DNA of 64,000 nucleotides from the NCBI GenBank assembly GCA_003988855.1, contig QYAI01000076.1, forward strand, positions 1-64,000, in the 5' to 3' direction. A program made the position numbers and the translations under genes. The stretch is from Arachnopeziza araneosa. Lineage: Eukaryota; Ascomycota; Leotiomycetes; Helotiales; Arachnopezizaceae. The notes under the pieces are model-generated. The model was given only the letters and a program-made list of their open reading frames with translations, searched no databases and was not told the DNA's origin. Shown in pieces: positions 33,458 through 43,567 of the stretch (within the stretch, counting starts at the first letter, position 1; each line of letters opens with the position of its first letter).

Positions 33458-33848
33458 TGTGTTGCTGCCAGGCCTTCGAATACCTAAGATGAGAGAGAAT
33501 GAAAGAGACTGTACTGTATCAAAGAAAACAAAGCCCAAGATATAAATGGAACAGATTAAGGGTAAGCACATAAGCCGATTTGAAATCCGAAGTCTGCTGT
33601 CGTTCTCGGAAAGTCGGCGGTTCGTCCTCCGCTCTGAAAAAGGCCGAGTTGTTTGGAATCATGGCAACATCTCTTCTCAATATTGCTCAGATCTACCTAT
33701 CCTTCACTAGTTTAATCTGTAATCAAAGTCAGGCCTTGCCAGATATCCCTCAGCCAATACAAAGACATGAATACACAAGCGTTTGTAACAAAGCTAAGGA
33801 CTCAAAACGGTCATGTTTACGACAACGCTTTACGTTTTATTTATCATC

Positions 33849-35165
33849 TTACAAACACATCGAAATTCCCAATGATGAAGCAAGCTTTTGCACCATCAAT
33901 TTTAGGAACTGGTCAATCTCTCCATCTTCGAATGAGCCACGATCCCATGCAGCACAGAGGCTCACTCTCCCACCCCAATTCCACAGATACACCGTCACCA
34001 CAGGACCCTTGATATCAATTCCAAGCTTGAAATCGTGAATCTCAACTCCATTGATCGTCTGTGGCAGGAAATTCTCAATAACTCCCAAGCTGCTCAATAG
34101 TGGGGTACTCATTGGCTCTGCATCGCCAGCTCCGCTCAGGACAGTGAGGAGTCCATTCCACCACGGCGAATGCAGCTTTGACGTCTCTTTGTTGACTTTC
34201 GTGCTGACATATAAATCTTTGACTTCCTCGCTCAAATCATCAAAGCCTCTCGTCCCCGGATCTCGAATCGCCATGGGGAAAGCGCCACAGAACAACGCCC
34301 CTCGACATCTTTCAAACTCTGGTTGTAGACGAGACCGCCAATTCTGGATATGAATCGAGGTATACCACTTTGCTCCATCGACAATGTTAACTTCGGAAAC
34401 GGCTTGCATCATTGCTGTGTGCACAGCATGTGTAGGCGTCAAGCTGCGAGCTTTACAAGCTGCAACCAGCGCGTATGAATCCTGAACTGACAGCCGGATC
34501 TCAGAAATTTCATGCCGAGCCGAAGGACCATTGTGAAAAGGAATGCCGATTGTCGGCCGACTTGTAAGAAATTTCGTCGTCAATTTTTCAGCCTCTTCCA
34601 GATCTGAGCTTGACGGAGCTGGAACAGAAGCAGCGACTTCGAAAATAGGACTTAAGTTGGGAATCTCGGCGCCGAACTCGAAAGGGGGACAAGTTTCTGC
34701 TGCCGTGATGTAAGATACGAGATCTTTGAGTAGGAGAATGCTTCCTATCCCATCGATGTAGTAGTGAGGACTCCGAAACAGAATCTCGCGGGTCCTTGGG
34801 TTGATACAGAGGATTGGTTTCGATCGGGGGACTTCAGCCATGTACAAGTCCTCCGAGATAACCAATGTCTCTTCCAAACATGCAGTAGGTGATTCTTCAA
34901 TGACAGTCGTGTATGTGCAGATTCGTTCCGAAAAGTCGAATTCGCTCGCGAGTTGCGGCTGCTCAAACAAAATTCTGATCCAAGCTCGACAAACTCGATC
35001 AATAAATTCTTTCTCGGTGGAATAGTTGGTCGAGTGGCCCAGCGTGATGGATATCCAAACGGACCACCCCATGACAGGATTGAAGAAGAATTCCAGAGGG
35101 ACCATGGTACGCTGAAAGACGCCGGGTCTGGTTTCTCGCCAGAGATATTCTGCCGCTTGACTCAT
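33849..35165 (-). CDS. BAHD/Tri3-like O-acyltransferase
   Basis: Single exon, 438 residues. It transfers an acyl group from CoA to an alcohol or amine. The condensation-type catalytic motif HxxxDG is at residues 134-139 (HYYIDG), placed as in fungal trichothecene 15-O-acetyltransferase-like proteins. Other family-like stretches are the early WRETRPGVFQRTMVPLEFFF, the middle SLTPTHAVHTAMMQAV and the late FCGAFPMAIRD and YLWNWGG. The DFGWG loop of plant BAHDs is replaced by LWNWGG. Same strand as the FAD monooxygenase 392 bp downstream. The acceptor is unknown. The ATG at 35165 gives the full-length family start. Confidence 0.85.
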   Translation of the reverse strand: MSQAAEYLWRETRPGVFQRTMVPLEFFFNPVMGWSVWISITLGHSTNYSTEKEFIDRVCRAWIRILFEQPQLASEFDFSERICTYTTVIEESPTACLEETLVISEDLYMAEVPRSKPILCINPRTREILFRSPHYYIDGIGSILLLKDLVSYITAAETCPPFEFGAEIPNLSPIFEVAASVPAPSSSDLEEAEKLTTKFLTSRPTIGIPFHNGPSARHEISEIRLSVQDSYALVAACKARSLTPTHAVHTAMMQAVSEVNIVDGAKWYTSIHIQNWRSRLQPEFERCRGALFCGAFPMAIRDPGTRGFDDLSEEVKDLYVSTKVNKETSKLHSPWWNGLLTVLSGAGDAEPMSTPLLSSLGVIENFLPQTINGVEIHDFKLGIDIKGPVVTVYLWNWGGRVSLCAAWDRGSFEDGEIDQFLKLMVQKLASSLGISMCL

Positions 35166-35645
35166 GTTTATTGGTGTCTTGGAAGATTTTAAAACATTCC
35201 ATTCATCATCTTTTTGGAAAGATGGTGAGCATATTTATATCTGGTTCATTTTATGTTCTGTGTTCTATGTTCTGCATACTGCGAACTGACTTCCGTTTTG
35301 GGAAGCAAGCTCACGGCGGGCTTCTGCATCGTAGCGTAGTACACTAGCGATACAGTCGGCAATGATTTACGTTGGACAGATTCAGCATGCATTGAGCTGC
35401 TTTAGAAGACATGCACTTGTACGTCTTGGATCACAAACTAAGTAAAAGAGACAGTCCATAAAGCTGATGTAGATAGATACTGGATAAATCTTAGAGTTAT
35501 GCGTGAAATCATATTATATACCTCTCCACAATTTCTCAAGGGTATCTAGGTCTATCAAGTCATTCTTTGCAGTGCTCAAACCAATGCAAGCGTCTTTGTC
35601 ACAATGTTACAATAAATTCAACAATCCACTTCGAGAGGTGGTTTT
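35166..35645. other. Intergenic, acyltransferase promoter and rvt 3' end
   Basis: No gene recognised. Its left side is the acyltransferase promoter with an AT-rich patch near 35230, and its right side is the 3' flank of the rvt gene. Confidence 0.4.
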
Positions 35646-38330
35646 TCAACCCTGCCACTTGAACCGACTCTCACGGAACATGCTCACCATCCCAGTGGGA
35701 AGCAGCCCTTTCTCCACCACATTCAGACCCCCGAAACGGGCAATCATATCTGGCGCATACAGTTGAATGATCCACCGCTCATAAGGGCCTCGATTAGACC
35801 AGCTCTTCTTCTGAACACCCGTCGGGCCAGAATATCCACCTCTGCCACCTCTGCCACCACGCGCGCCCCGACCACGTCCACGAGAAAACCTCGATGACAT
35901 GGGATGATGATCGTCTCCGCCAAGACCAGCAGAAACATCCGAAGTCATAGTGACCTCATTTTCCATCGGTTCCTCCATCAACGTGGTGTACGCCCGGTAC
36001 AAGTCCCTGGATGCCTGTTCTCGATACCGCGTGAACTCTTCAAAGGTCATGAACGTTTCACCAAGCAGAGCGCTGTTGTAGGTGCGCCCAGCAACCGTCC
36101 CTTTCTCGAAAAGGTTCTTGGCAATTCGGTATGATTCCTGCTCGTTTAAGAAGAATTCGTCCATACGTGAGTCGGGGTTCTCTAGGATTGTGTTACGGAT
36201 CAGGTAGAGGTTGACGAAAGGACTTTTTAAGTCTAAGCCACCCATCGACATGGGAAAGTAGAGGTACCCTTCCGGGATATCTTCTACTCCAAAGCGCTCA
36301 CTGATCATCTTCTTGAGGGTTGATGTTACACTACCCCCAGTTGATGAGAAGAGCTCGGACTGAATACGCGAAAAAGTCTCGAGCATCATGTCAACATGAG
36401 CGCGTCCGAAACAATGGGCGGGTTTGCCAAAGTTGTTGGTGAAGAATCGAGCTCCGTAGACATTCCAGGCTTGGATCCAGTCAAAGACCGATTTGCATGC
36501 TTCTAGCTGACGGCGAAGCTCCTCAATATGTTCGTTGACATTGTCTTGATCGATGAGGAATCTGCCAGTTGTACTGTCCAGCTTGAGGAATCCCCACCGG
36601 ACATCTCCTTTCGGGAGGGAAGATGCAAGTTTACTAGAAACTCTGGGCTTCCTAGTAATCTTGACACTTCCTGTCTTCGACTGGTTGAAGTTGAGACCTG
36701 TCAACTTTGCAAACTCGGCCATGACTTCCCAGCCTTTGACGCAAGTCTTTTCCGCACCCCAGAACCAGATGTCATCATGAAGTCGATACATTCGAGCTCC
36801 ATCTGTCAACTGATTGAAGGCAAAGTCCAGACAGAACAACACGCTCTCACCCAACATGTCGCTCATAGGCCCGCTGATGGGAGTACCTCGTTTTCGGATC
36901 ATGACTGGGGCATCGTCTCCGTCAGCGATGAATTTCATCGGCGCCTCGAGAGCACGGCGGAAGAAGTCAACCCAGTGATCAGAAACTTTAAAGTACTTTA
37001 GGACAGCAAACATGGTCGAATGTGAAAGGGAAGGACCAAACCATTCAAAGTCGGTTCTGACAACTGTCATCTCTTCGCCAAGCCGAGTCTTCATGATGAT
37101 CTCAGTTGCTAGGGTGTGAAGCAATGATTGTGTAATCTGCTGACTGGATTTGCGTGTATCCGTCTCATCCAGGCTATCATCGTTGTAACCTCCACGCCGT
37201 TCGTCGATCTTCTCGGCTAACTGTTCCAAGAAGATCTCCTGACCAAAATAACGACAACGAACACCCTCTACGCCTCCACTGTGACTTGTTTGCCTATTAT
37301 CCGGCCCAAGAAAGTGATCTCGACGTTTCTGATCCGCAGAATTGACAGGCTGAGACGAAGACTTCCAAACATCCCGTTCGTTTTGAAAGTGGGTCAGAAT
37401 CGACTTGAAGTGGACCGACCACTTGACTCCGATGTAGCGCAATAGAATGGTCTGGAGAAGATCTTCGTCATGATAGAAACGATACCGACCATTGAGCATT
37501 CGGAGCTGTTCAACAGGAGTCCCTCGTGGGTCCCATCGCCACCTGTCTAGTGAGGACATTCGCATGTTGAGCACATCAGCTACCTCAGCCAGAACGACCT
37601 TATTGTTCAAGAAGTCCTTTAACAACTTGCGTTTCTCGTCCGTCACAAGATCGCTTCGCAGAAGACCTTCAATAACCCACTTCAGAGTGTCATCATCAAA
37701 GTGAGTCTCATTTGCCATCATCTCCTGAAACGAAACCGTCTGCTCCAATATTCTGTTATACGCAGCTTGGACGACTTTGTTGGAATTGAACAATCTGTCG
37801 AGGTATTTGTGAATCGCGGCGCCATCAGTCTCACAGGCTTTGAAGACATAATCCTCCCACTTCGCACGTTGCTCGTGCATCTCCTTGCGCCCAATCGACT
37901 CCAAACCTGATCCTCCATCCGATAAAGCATCACTTGCGTCTGCTGAAGCCGAAATCCATTCCTCGACAAGCTGTCCGTAAAGCGAGGCGTACTCATACTT
38001 GAGAGAGTGGATATCCAACTCCTTCTCAAGTTTCGCTTGCCAATCACTCTGGAGCCTGGCTGAGACCGAAGGATCACATGCGGCTTGCTCGATGAATTGC
38101 TTGATATTCTTCAGCGAGGCGGAGCTGTCTGTGATATTGCTCATAGATGCAAGATTCTCAACCCCACGGAGGAGAATCTGAACTTTCTTGCGCTGGTCAG
38201 GCTCCTGACTCGTGGCGTTCAGAAGCTCCGTCTTGGTTTTTTCGTAGCTTGATCGTTGATTGGAGATCTCGTCAAGTTTGATGGAAGTTATGGATGACAG
38301 AGTCTGGGAGAGGATGTCGGACGACGTCAT
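35646..38330 (-). CDS. rvt: Cellular reverse-transcriptase-like protein (rvt family)
   Basis: A single open frame of 894 residues from the ATG at 38330; an extension beyond that opens with TTG. It is not in an LTR or LINE context: no integrase, RNase H, gag or endonuclease domain and no terminal repeats. The reverse transcriptase motifs are in order. Motif A is VRTDFEWFGPSLSH (catalytic Asp near 427). Motif B is RGTPISGPMSDMLGES (about 481-496). Motif C is MYRLHDDIWFWG (two Asp at 519-520). Motif D is EFAKLTGLNFNQSKTG. Motif E is around DVRWGFLKLD. A long N-terminal region of about 280 residues precedes the fingers. A Gly/Arg RGG stretch lies at about 814-832 before a conserved C-terminal end. 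This matches rvt genes described by Gladyshev and Arkhipova: single-copy, non-mobile cellular RTs of fungi and some other groups. All catalytic aspartates are intact. The function in fungi is unsettled. Confidence 0.85.
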   Translation of the reverse strand: MTSSDILSQTLSSITSIKLDEISNQRSSYEKTKTELLNATSQEPDQRKKVQILLRGVENLASMSNITDSSASLKNIKQFIEQAACDPSVSARLQSDWQAKLEKELDIHSLKYEYASLYGQLVEEWISASADASDALSDGGSGLESIGRKEMHEQRAKWEDYVFKACETDGAAIHKYLDRLFNSNKVVQAAYNRILEQTVSFQEMMANETHFDDDTLKWVIEGLLRSDLVTDEKRKLLKDFLNNKVVLAEVADVLNMRMSSLDRWRWDPRGTPVEQLRMLNGRYRFYHDEDLLQTILLRYIGVKWSVHFKSILTHFQNERDVWKSSSQPVNSADQKRRDHFLGPDNRQTSHSGGVEGVRCRYFGQEIFLEQLAEKIDERRGGYNDDSLDETDTRKSSQQITQSLLHTLATEIIMKTRLGEEMTVVRTDFEWFGPSLSHSTMFAVLKYFKVSDHWVDFFRRALEAPMKFIADGDDAPVMIRKRGTPISGPMSDMLGESVLFCLDFAFNQLTDGARMYRLHDDIWFWGAEKTCVKGWEVMAEFAKLTGLNFNQSKTGSVKITRKPRVSSKLASSLPKGDVRWGFLKLDSTTGRFLIDQDNVNEHIEELRRQLEACKSVFDWIQAWNVYGARFFTNNFGKPAHCFGRAHVDMMLETFSRIQSELFSSTGGSVTSTLKKMISERFGVEDIPEGYLYFPMSMGGLDLKSPFVNLYLIRNTILENPDSRMDEFFLNEQESYRIAKNLFEKGTVAGRTYNSALLGETFMTFEEFTRYREQASRDLYRAYTTLMEEPMENEVTMTSDVSAGLGGDDHHPMSSRFSRGRGRGARGGRGGRGGYSGPTGVQKKSWSNRGPYERWIIQLYAPDMIARFGGLNVVEKGLLPTGMVSMFRESRFKWQG

Positions 38331-38584
38331 GGTTACGGATGGGGGAAAAGTTTGGATGTGAATCGGGAAGCAAAGAATGTGATGCAACTAATGGGAGTGG
38401 CTGCGAATGAAGGTTTGTTGATGGATGAGATTAAGATGAGAAATCTTAAGCTTGGAGAGACAGAGAAAGTAAAGGGACCTTAGGCATACTTATAATCCAA
38501 TGTGATGTTGGTTATGAGGTTGGTGGTCTTGAAATGATCTCGCTAAGGTACATTTCAGCTCGTGACTCAGCCCGGGCAGCCATT

Positions 38585-40474
38585 TTAGGGAGGAGGCTGT
38601 GCTGAAATAATCGAGAAGGAGGCCCCCAATGCCGATTGACTCACTAAAGTAGGACTCAAAGATCTTTTTAGCAGACCTCGTTGATTGCCCCCTTCCCCGG
38701 ATGATATCCTTTCCAAAGGTTCAAGGATTTGTTTAGTTGATTCATAGGCGAACTGAGAAGCCCTGTTTGCTTCAAACACATCTTGTAAAAGCGGTAAAGA
38801 TACGGAGCAAGCCGAAAATCGCTCTTGTATGTCTCCAAAGGTGTCAGTCATTGGGACAACATATACACCGCTGAATACATCCGAGGCAACAACATGGCCG
38901 TACACTTCCATGGTCTCATAATCAACTACCCAAGCTCCACTATCTACAGTCTGTAGGGCTGATTATCAAAGATAGATCAGCTTTGGACACTGTTTGAATG
39001 TATACTATGTTTACCTTCATGTTTTTCGAGGGTCAGAAGATATGTTCTGGTCAATACCTGTCCTGGAGAGAGCATCAAGTATGACCACCCACTCGACAGA
39101 ATTCCAGATTTATTTCCGCTACTAATTACCAGTTGCCACAACGACCTTCCGCTCAGAATCTATAAGAGGAGGCAATGCGGGAAATAATAGAAACTGGGCC
39201 ATAATGACGTTTGGCCGATATAGACTACGATCGCTTATTTCTACTAAAGCCCAATCCAAATTTGCAAGATTGTTGCAGACTGTCTGTGATGCTTCGTGAA
39301 CTGGCCCCATTTTGCGCCAGGTATTTTCGTCGACTAGTATCGGCTCTTCTCTGCTTTCGAACTCCGGGCGCGAAGCACAAAGTAGGGATTTTTTTTTCCA
39401 TAACGTCTGTCGCGCCCACTAGAAAGCTCAAATCGATCTCAAAAATATCTCCAGATTCTGACGAGTCATCAGCCGTATCATTCGTACTGTCCGTTCCGAA
39501 TTCCTTGGCGTCTTCATCGTCATATTCCTCTTCTGCCGGGATAAGAAAATAGCCTGCAGTCATACCGAGTATCTCAGAAGTGCCGTCTTCATGATCCAGC
39601 TTTATAAGACCTCCAATGGTCGCCCGAGAGTCCGTCCTAGTTGAGTACGTCTTGATATGCCTACCACACAAACTTCGGAAACCTGTAAGGGGATCTATTT
39701 TGATAAGAATCTCTTCCCTATCCAACTCCGTCTTCACATCAGCAATTTCAGGTGACATGGTCTGATTAACGAGGGGTTTCGGTGGAAATTCGTAGATATG
39801 TATTTCGAAATATGGTGAAAATGAACCGGGGTTAGGAGGTTGGAAATCCCTTTTTATTTCTGGTTCCTTGAAAAAATCTTTGATCCCCCTCGATACTCTC
39901 TTGTCGCACTGAATAAATACCCAAGGCGAAGAACTGTGTTCGTCTTCGCCAAGAATCTTCAAAGCTATAAGACTCCTTGACATTGAGGTAATCCCCTAGT
40001 TAACTTGCTCAGTGAATCCGCGTGGAGTTCTCTTAGGTCGTTAAAACGAGCCTGAGTCAATCGAGGGACTTGTTTGTCAATCAATCTAAGCTTAATCGTC
40101 TTTCTGGCGCTTAACGGAAAAAATCGCTTCGGTTTCAAAACCGACTTAACTACGAAAGAATCATTGGTACCCAGTGAAGAGCCTTGTGATGCGTATCCTG
40201 AGTCTACTCCTGCAGAGTCTCCAGCAAGAGATTTCTCAGTAATTGGAGTTCTATTCGATCCAGAGAGCGCTGCTGCTGGAATCCCCAGTCCAGGTCCAGT
40301 CTCGCCCATTTCGACATCGTTGTCGCAGACAATAGCTGGCCCTTGCGTTTCAAATCTAGAGCATACTCCCGTAGGCTTTTCCGAGGGATAGTTTGGACTC
40401 GACGGAGATGTTCTGTCACTTGAGCCTCCTTGTGCCGTCTGCAATTCAATCTCAGCCTTATCCAGATCCAACAT
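38585..40474 (-). pseudogene. Broken fungal protein with a trypsin-like (TAGH / DWA / DSG-W) domain
   Basis: The gene starts at the ATG at 40474, with a low-complexity Ser/Pro-rich head. A central domain reads CGRHIKTYSTRT, RATIGGLIKL and GMTAGYFLIPAEEEYDDEDA, then later LDWALVEISD. After a 71-nt intron (38944-39014) comes DSGAWVVDYETMEVYGHVVA and SDVFSGVYVVPM. I recall a fungal family with TAGH, DWAL and GDSGSWV, which recalls the His-Asp-Ser order of PA-clan peptidases. The frame breaks three times without splice signals: near 39970 (SLSKLTRGLP to SRSLIALKI), near 39300 (before ASQTVCNNLANLDWAL) and near 39125 (after VVVATG). The expected His is a Tyr here. I conclude that it is dead. The peptidase link is inference. 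Confidence 0.7.
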
Positions 40475-40815
40475 ATTACTGTTGGATGTCGTGAGAGACT
40501 GTGCTGCATGCAGAGTGTACAATCGCTTCTTGGCTTAAGCAGGATCCCATATTTGTGCAATCAAACCTTAAGTCCGATATTTTGCTGAAAAAAATCTTCA
40601 GAGAAAATCAAAACTGGACGACATCAAGCTGCACTTAACGAGCGCTGTATCGGGCGTAATGTGAGGACGTGCATACACTGTCACCACCATCCAACTGCAC
40701 TGCCGCAATACTCGTAGCCACTTGTCATTCTTGTCTCTCGAAATCAAGTAACACGCCAAATCAAAAGAAGCATCGTATTGGATGTGATAATAGTCAGCTT
40801 CTCTATTAGATTCTA

Positions 40816-42125
40816 TTGCTAAGTAAACGATTTCACTACTTCGTGGATCTTGATTTCAAGATGAAGTTGCTGATATCAATAGGGAAACATTTGGCGTGCC
40901 ACAACTCGATAGAGTCTATCTCAGATCGATTTGGCCGTCGAGGATCTTTCGGTGTTTCTGGTTTGTGTTCAGTAGCGGGCATTGCCGTTCTCTCGAGGCG
41001 GTCAAAATTCGTCTTCGCCGAAGCGTCCGGAAATCGTAAAGTCGAAGCTCAAATACTACAATCTTTACTTTACTAAAGTCGATAAAAATTCTAGACAATG
41101 AAAAATGAGTACCTAAGAGCTCCGCACTTTAAGTTTAAGTGCTTGTTCAAGAAGAGTATTGACATTTTGCGGTTTTGATTTTTTCGTTCGTCGAAGACGA
41201 AATTTACCCGCCTCGTCTACACAGGATCATCGCCCAAAGCCTTCCTCGCTGGAAAGGTGGCGAATACTCTGGGCCTTGGCATGGCTTGAAAACTGGTCAA
41301 ATTTTCGTCTCCGGGATCACTCCTGTTTAAATTAGAGGTGTTGCATTGTCCGCTTATGCATAGCGCATGGTATGTCCCTTCTTTTTAGCTTGATCCCAGA
41401 TGAAACTAACACAGTGTCCAGAATCTTGGCTTCCTCATCGCTGCATCCATTGCATTCAAAAGAGTGACAATCATAAACGATTCTGCTTACAAAGTTCTCT
41501 TTGCCTCAGAATAGGTCTGGTCTATGGTCCTTCTCCTCTTCTTTCTCGTTATTCCTGAATCACCATATCATCTAATTCGAAAAGGCAAGTTAGACGCAGC
41601 TGGTAAATCTCTGCGCAAACTATACAGCAAGGATACGCCAACTCAACCGATTCTTGATGAGATCGTGAGATCGGTTATAAAAGAGGCTTTCTACGACCAC
41701 TCCAGCAATGAAGCGTCATACCTAGGCTGCTTCAAAGGTAGCAATTGGCGCTGTACGAGCATCATCTTGTATGCGAACGGTCTCTCTCAGATGATTTGTG
41801 CAACATTTACTGTTAATGCGCCATGCTTCATGGTAGCTGCTGGACTCTTACCTACAAATGTTGCCATGATGGTTGAGGCGGCATAGGGTTTGCTTGCATC
41901 GGTAGTACTATTATATTATGGGTTATGTCGTTTGCTGGACGTCGTAACTTGAACCTTAGTGGCGTCAGTTTGGCAGCTTTGCTCTTTCTGATCATGGGAA
42001 TAGCTGGCTCTCCCTACCACCATTGCAACTCTCTGGTATGTTCATGGACCTTCTATGCTCCTTTTCCCTACTACTCCTTGAGTTCAATGATGATCTTCAT
42101 CCCCATTGTAGGACCGTGTGGATAA
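40816..42125 (+). pseudogene. Sugar-transporter (MFS, maltose-permease-like) pseudogene with a MITE inside
   Basis: Relic of a sugar porter, which would move sugars across the plasma membrane. The family motif SDRFGRRGSFGVSGLCSVAG is at about 40915-40970, followed by GIAVLS, where the MITE (40994-41215) interrupts it. After the insertion the sequence resumes with AFLAGKVANTLGLGMA (from 41237). A frame change follows, then TGQIFVS and ITPV, a TAA, IRGVALSAYA, a TAG and a 52-nt intron. Beyond the intron come NLGFLIAASIAFKR and YKVLFASE, a TAG just before VWSMVLLLFF, then VIPESPYHLIRKGKLDAAGK (PESPRW-type motif). ANGLSQMICATFTVNAPCFM follows, and last FAGRRNLNLSG in a further frame. Stops replacing glutamine-like positions fit C-to-T mutation. 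N- and C-terminal parts are missing. Confidence 0.8.
40994..41215 (-). mobile_element. MITE, copy 2 (222 bp), nested in the transporter pseudogene
   Basis: Terminal inverted repeats CGAGGCGGTCAAAATTCGTC (left) and ACGAAATTTACCCGCCTCG (right). The interior is the reverse complement of the element at 22472-22687, with only scattered differences. Both outer flanks read TCT, a possible 3-bp target duplication such as PIF/Harbinger elements make. No coding capacity. Inserted in the transporter remnant between its GIAVLS and AFLAGK segments. Confidence 0.88.
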
Positions 42126-43243
42126 CACTTCAGCTCGTATGGTAGACAATTGGGCCATCAATTAGGCCGGCGATATCCGTTGCAGGTGAGATATCCGAAG
42201 TTTGACTGAGAGCAAAGTCTCAATTGATTGGATTCATGTTTGATTACTTGGACTCCACGGTGTGAAATGTAGTTGTGCCCCATATGTTTAACTGAGACGA
42301 AGGAAATCCTGGTGGGAAGATGGGGTGAATCTTCTTTGCTACTGCAATAATTGCATTGGTAATGATTATCTTGAGTTTCCAGAGACAGAGGATAAGAGCT
42401 ATGAGGAGCTGGATGAATGTTTCCAGGAGAGAATTCCTACAGAGGCATTCAAGGGATATATAGCCCAGAGCAGAGATTTTATATTGAGAAAGGCTAGAGT
42501 TGGTAGTGCAAGAAGGATCAAATAATAAAGAGTCTTTGAGATTATGTTCCCTAGGAGCGAGGAAATTTCGAATATATAACATACTTCTTGAATGAAGCTC
42601 TCCAAGCACCCGTTGTGCCTAAGTAGAGCTCAGATTTACTGTTGAAATAGCGACCAAGAAGATTCTTCAGACTTTAGAGATACATATTGATTAGAGCTGG
42701 CCTTGCAGAGGAGAGAAAAGATTGCGTAGGAGATGAAAAAAATCCAAGAGGAAAAGAATTCCTAGGGACATAGTCTCTACAAGTCTTCCTATAAAGCAAG
42801 GAGCGACTCGTGTTAATTTGCCCACTTGAGCTGTTATATTTTCATGTCCGGCCCGTATCTGTGCTCTGGCGAGATGCTCTATCGCCACAGCTCTTCAGAA
42901 GGCTAGATTTGATCAATCTCCGGCTGGTTTACCACAGAAGTAGTAATCGGACTCCTCGAACAAAGGTTCACTCCTGGAGTGGGTAAGAGGAGTTTCGAGG
43001 GAGCCGTTTCAGTGTAATACGATCCTTGTCACAAACAGAATCGATGTACTTTGGGAAAGATTGTCGTATTGCACTCAAATGCGAAGTAAGCCTATCTCAG
43101 CAATGGCCGATCCAGCCAATTTTCTCCGCTCAGTATGCATCCATCCAGTCCCATCTCAGGCCGAAACGGCAAATCTATCGGAATCAGCAAATCCCTGCTG
43201 AGACTTTTGTTGCTTCCCATACCAAGAACTCCTGAATATGCAT
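42126..43243. other. Intergenic, no gene recognised
   Basis: About 1.1 kb of AT-rich sequence between the transporter relic and the eS21 stop codon. Short overlapping frames only. Confidence 0.4.
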
Positions 43244-43567
43244 TTATCTTTGACTGCTGCCACTCCAGACATTCTTCAATAGACCATCTCGTTGCGCCAA
43301 TCGGTTCAAGGCATCGTCACTCTCGCCCATCGCACGAACGAAGCCGCATAGAGCGTAGACTTGGTTCTCTCCAGTCAATCGACCATTTTCATCAACCTTT
43401 CCTACCGAGATTTGAACGGAAGCATGATCCTTGGCCTTGATGATTCTGTTTGTTGCGCTGCACTTGCGTGGAACGTAGCTACACGATTTGAGGTCAGTAT
43501 TCCGCCTGGCGCAATCCCATTGGTGAGCATCTTACAGATCGACGAGTTCTCCTTTATCGTTTTCCAT
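43244..43567 (-). CDS. RPS21: 40S ribosomal protein eS21
   Basis: A small, easily missed gene. Exon 1 is 43567-43536 and encodes MENDKGELVD plus two bases. A 57-nt intron (43479-43535, gtaaga donor, gtgtag acceptor) follows, then exon 2 (43478-43244). The joined protein has 88 residues: LYVPRKCSATNRIIKAKDHA, SVQISVGKVDENG, YALCGFVRAMGESDDALNRL, AQRDGLLKNVWSGSSQR. This matches eS21 across its whole length, including the conserved start MENDKG and the end LAQxDGLLKNVWS. eS21 is a small-subunit protein near the platform, needed for 20S pre-rRNA maturation in yeast. An early intron is common in fungal ribosomal-protein genes. Divergent from SLX4, sharing a promoter region of about 340 bp. Confidence 0.95.

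Noticed and set aside
33048..33545. Plus-strand frame of 165 codons
   Set aside because: Antisense to the FAD monooxygenase, with no recognisable content.
35850..35885. GC-rich repeat-like run near the rvt C-terminus
   Set aside because: It encodes the RGG stretch of the protein and is not a mobile repeat.
36528..37001. Plus-strand frame of 157 codons
   Set aside because: Antisense to the rvt gene, across motifs A to D.
39893..39945. TTCGTCTTCGCC match to the MITE ends inside the 38585-40474 pseudogene
   Set aside because: Only one short copy with no inverted partner nearby, and it encodes part of the conserved EDEHSSSPW segment, so it is chance.
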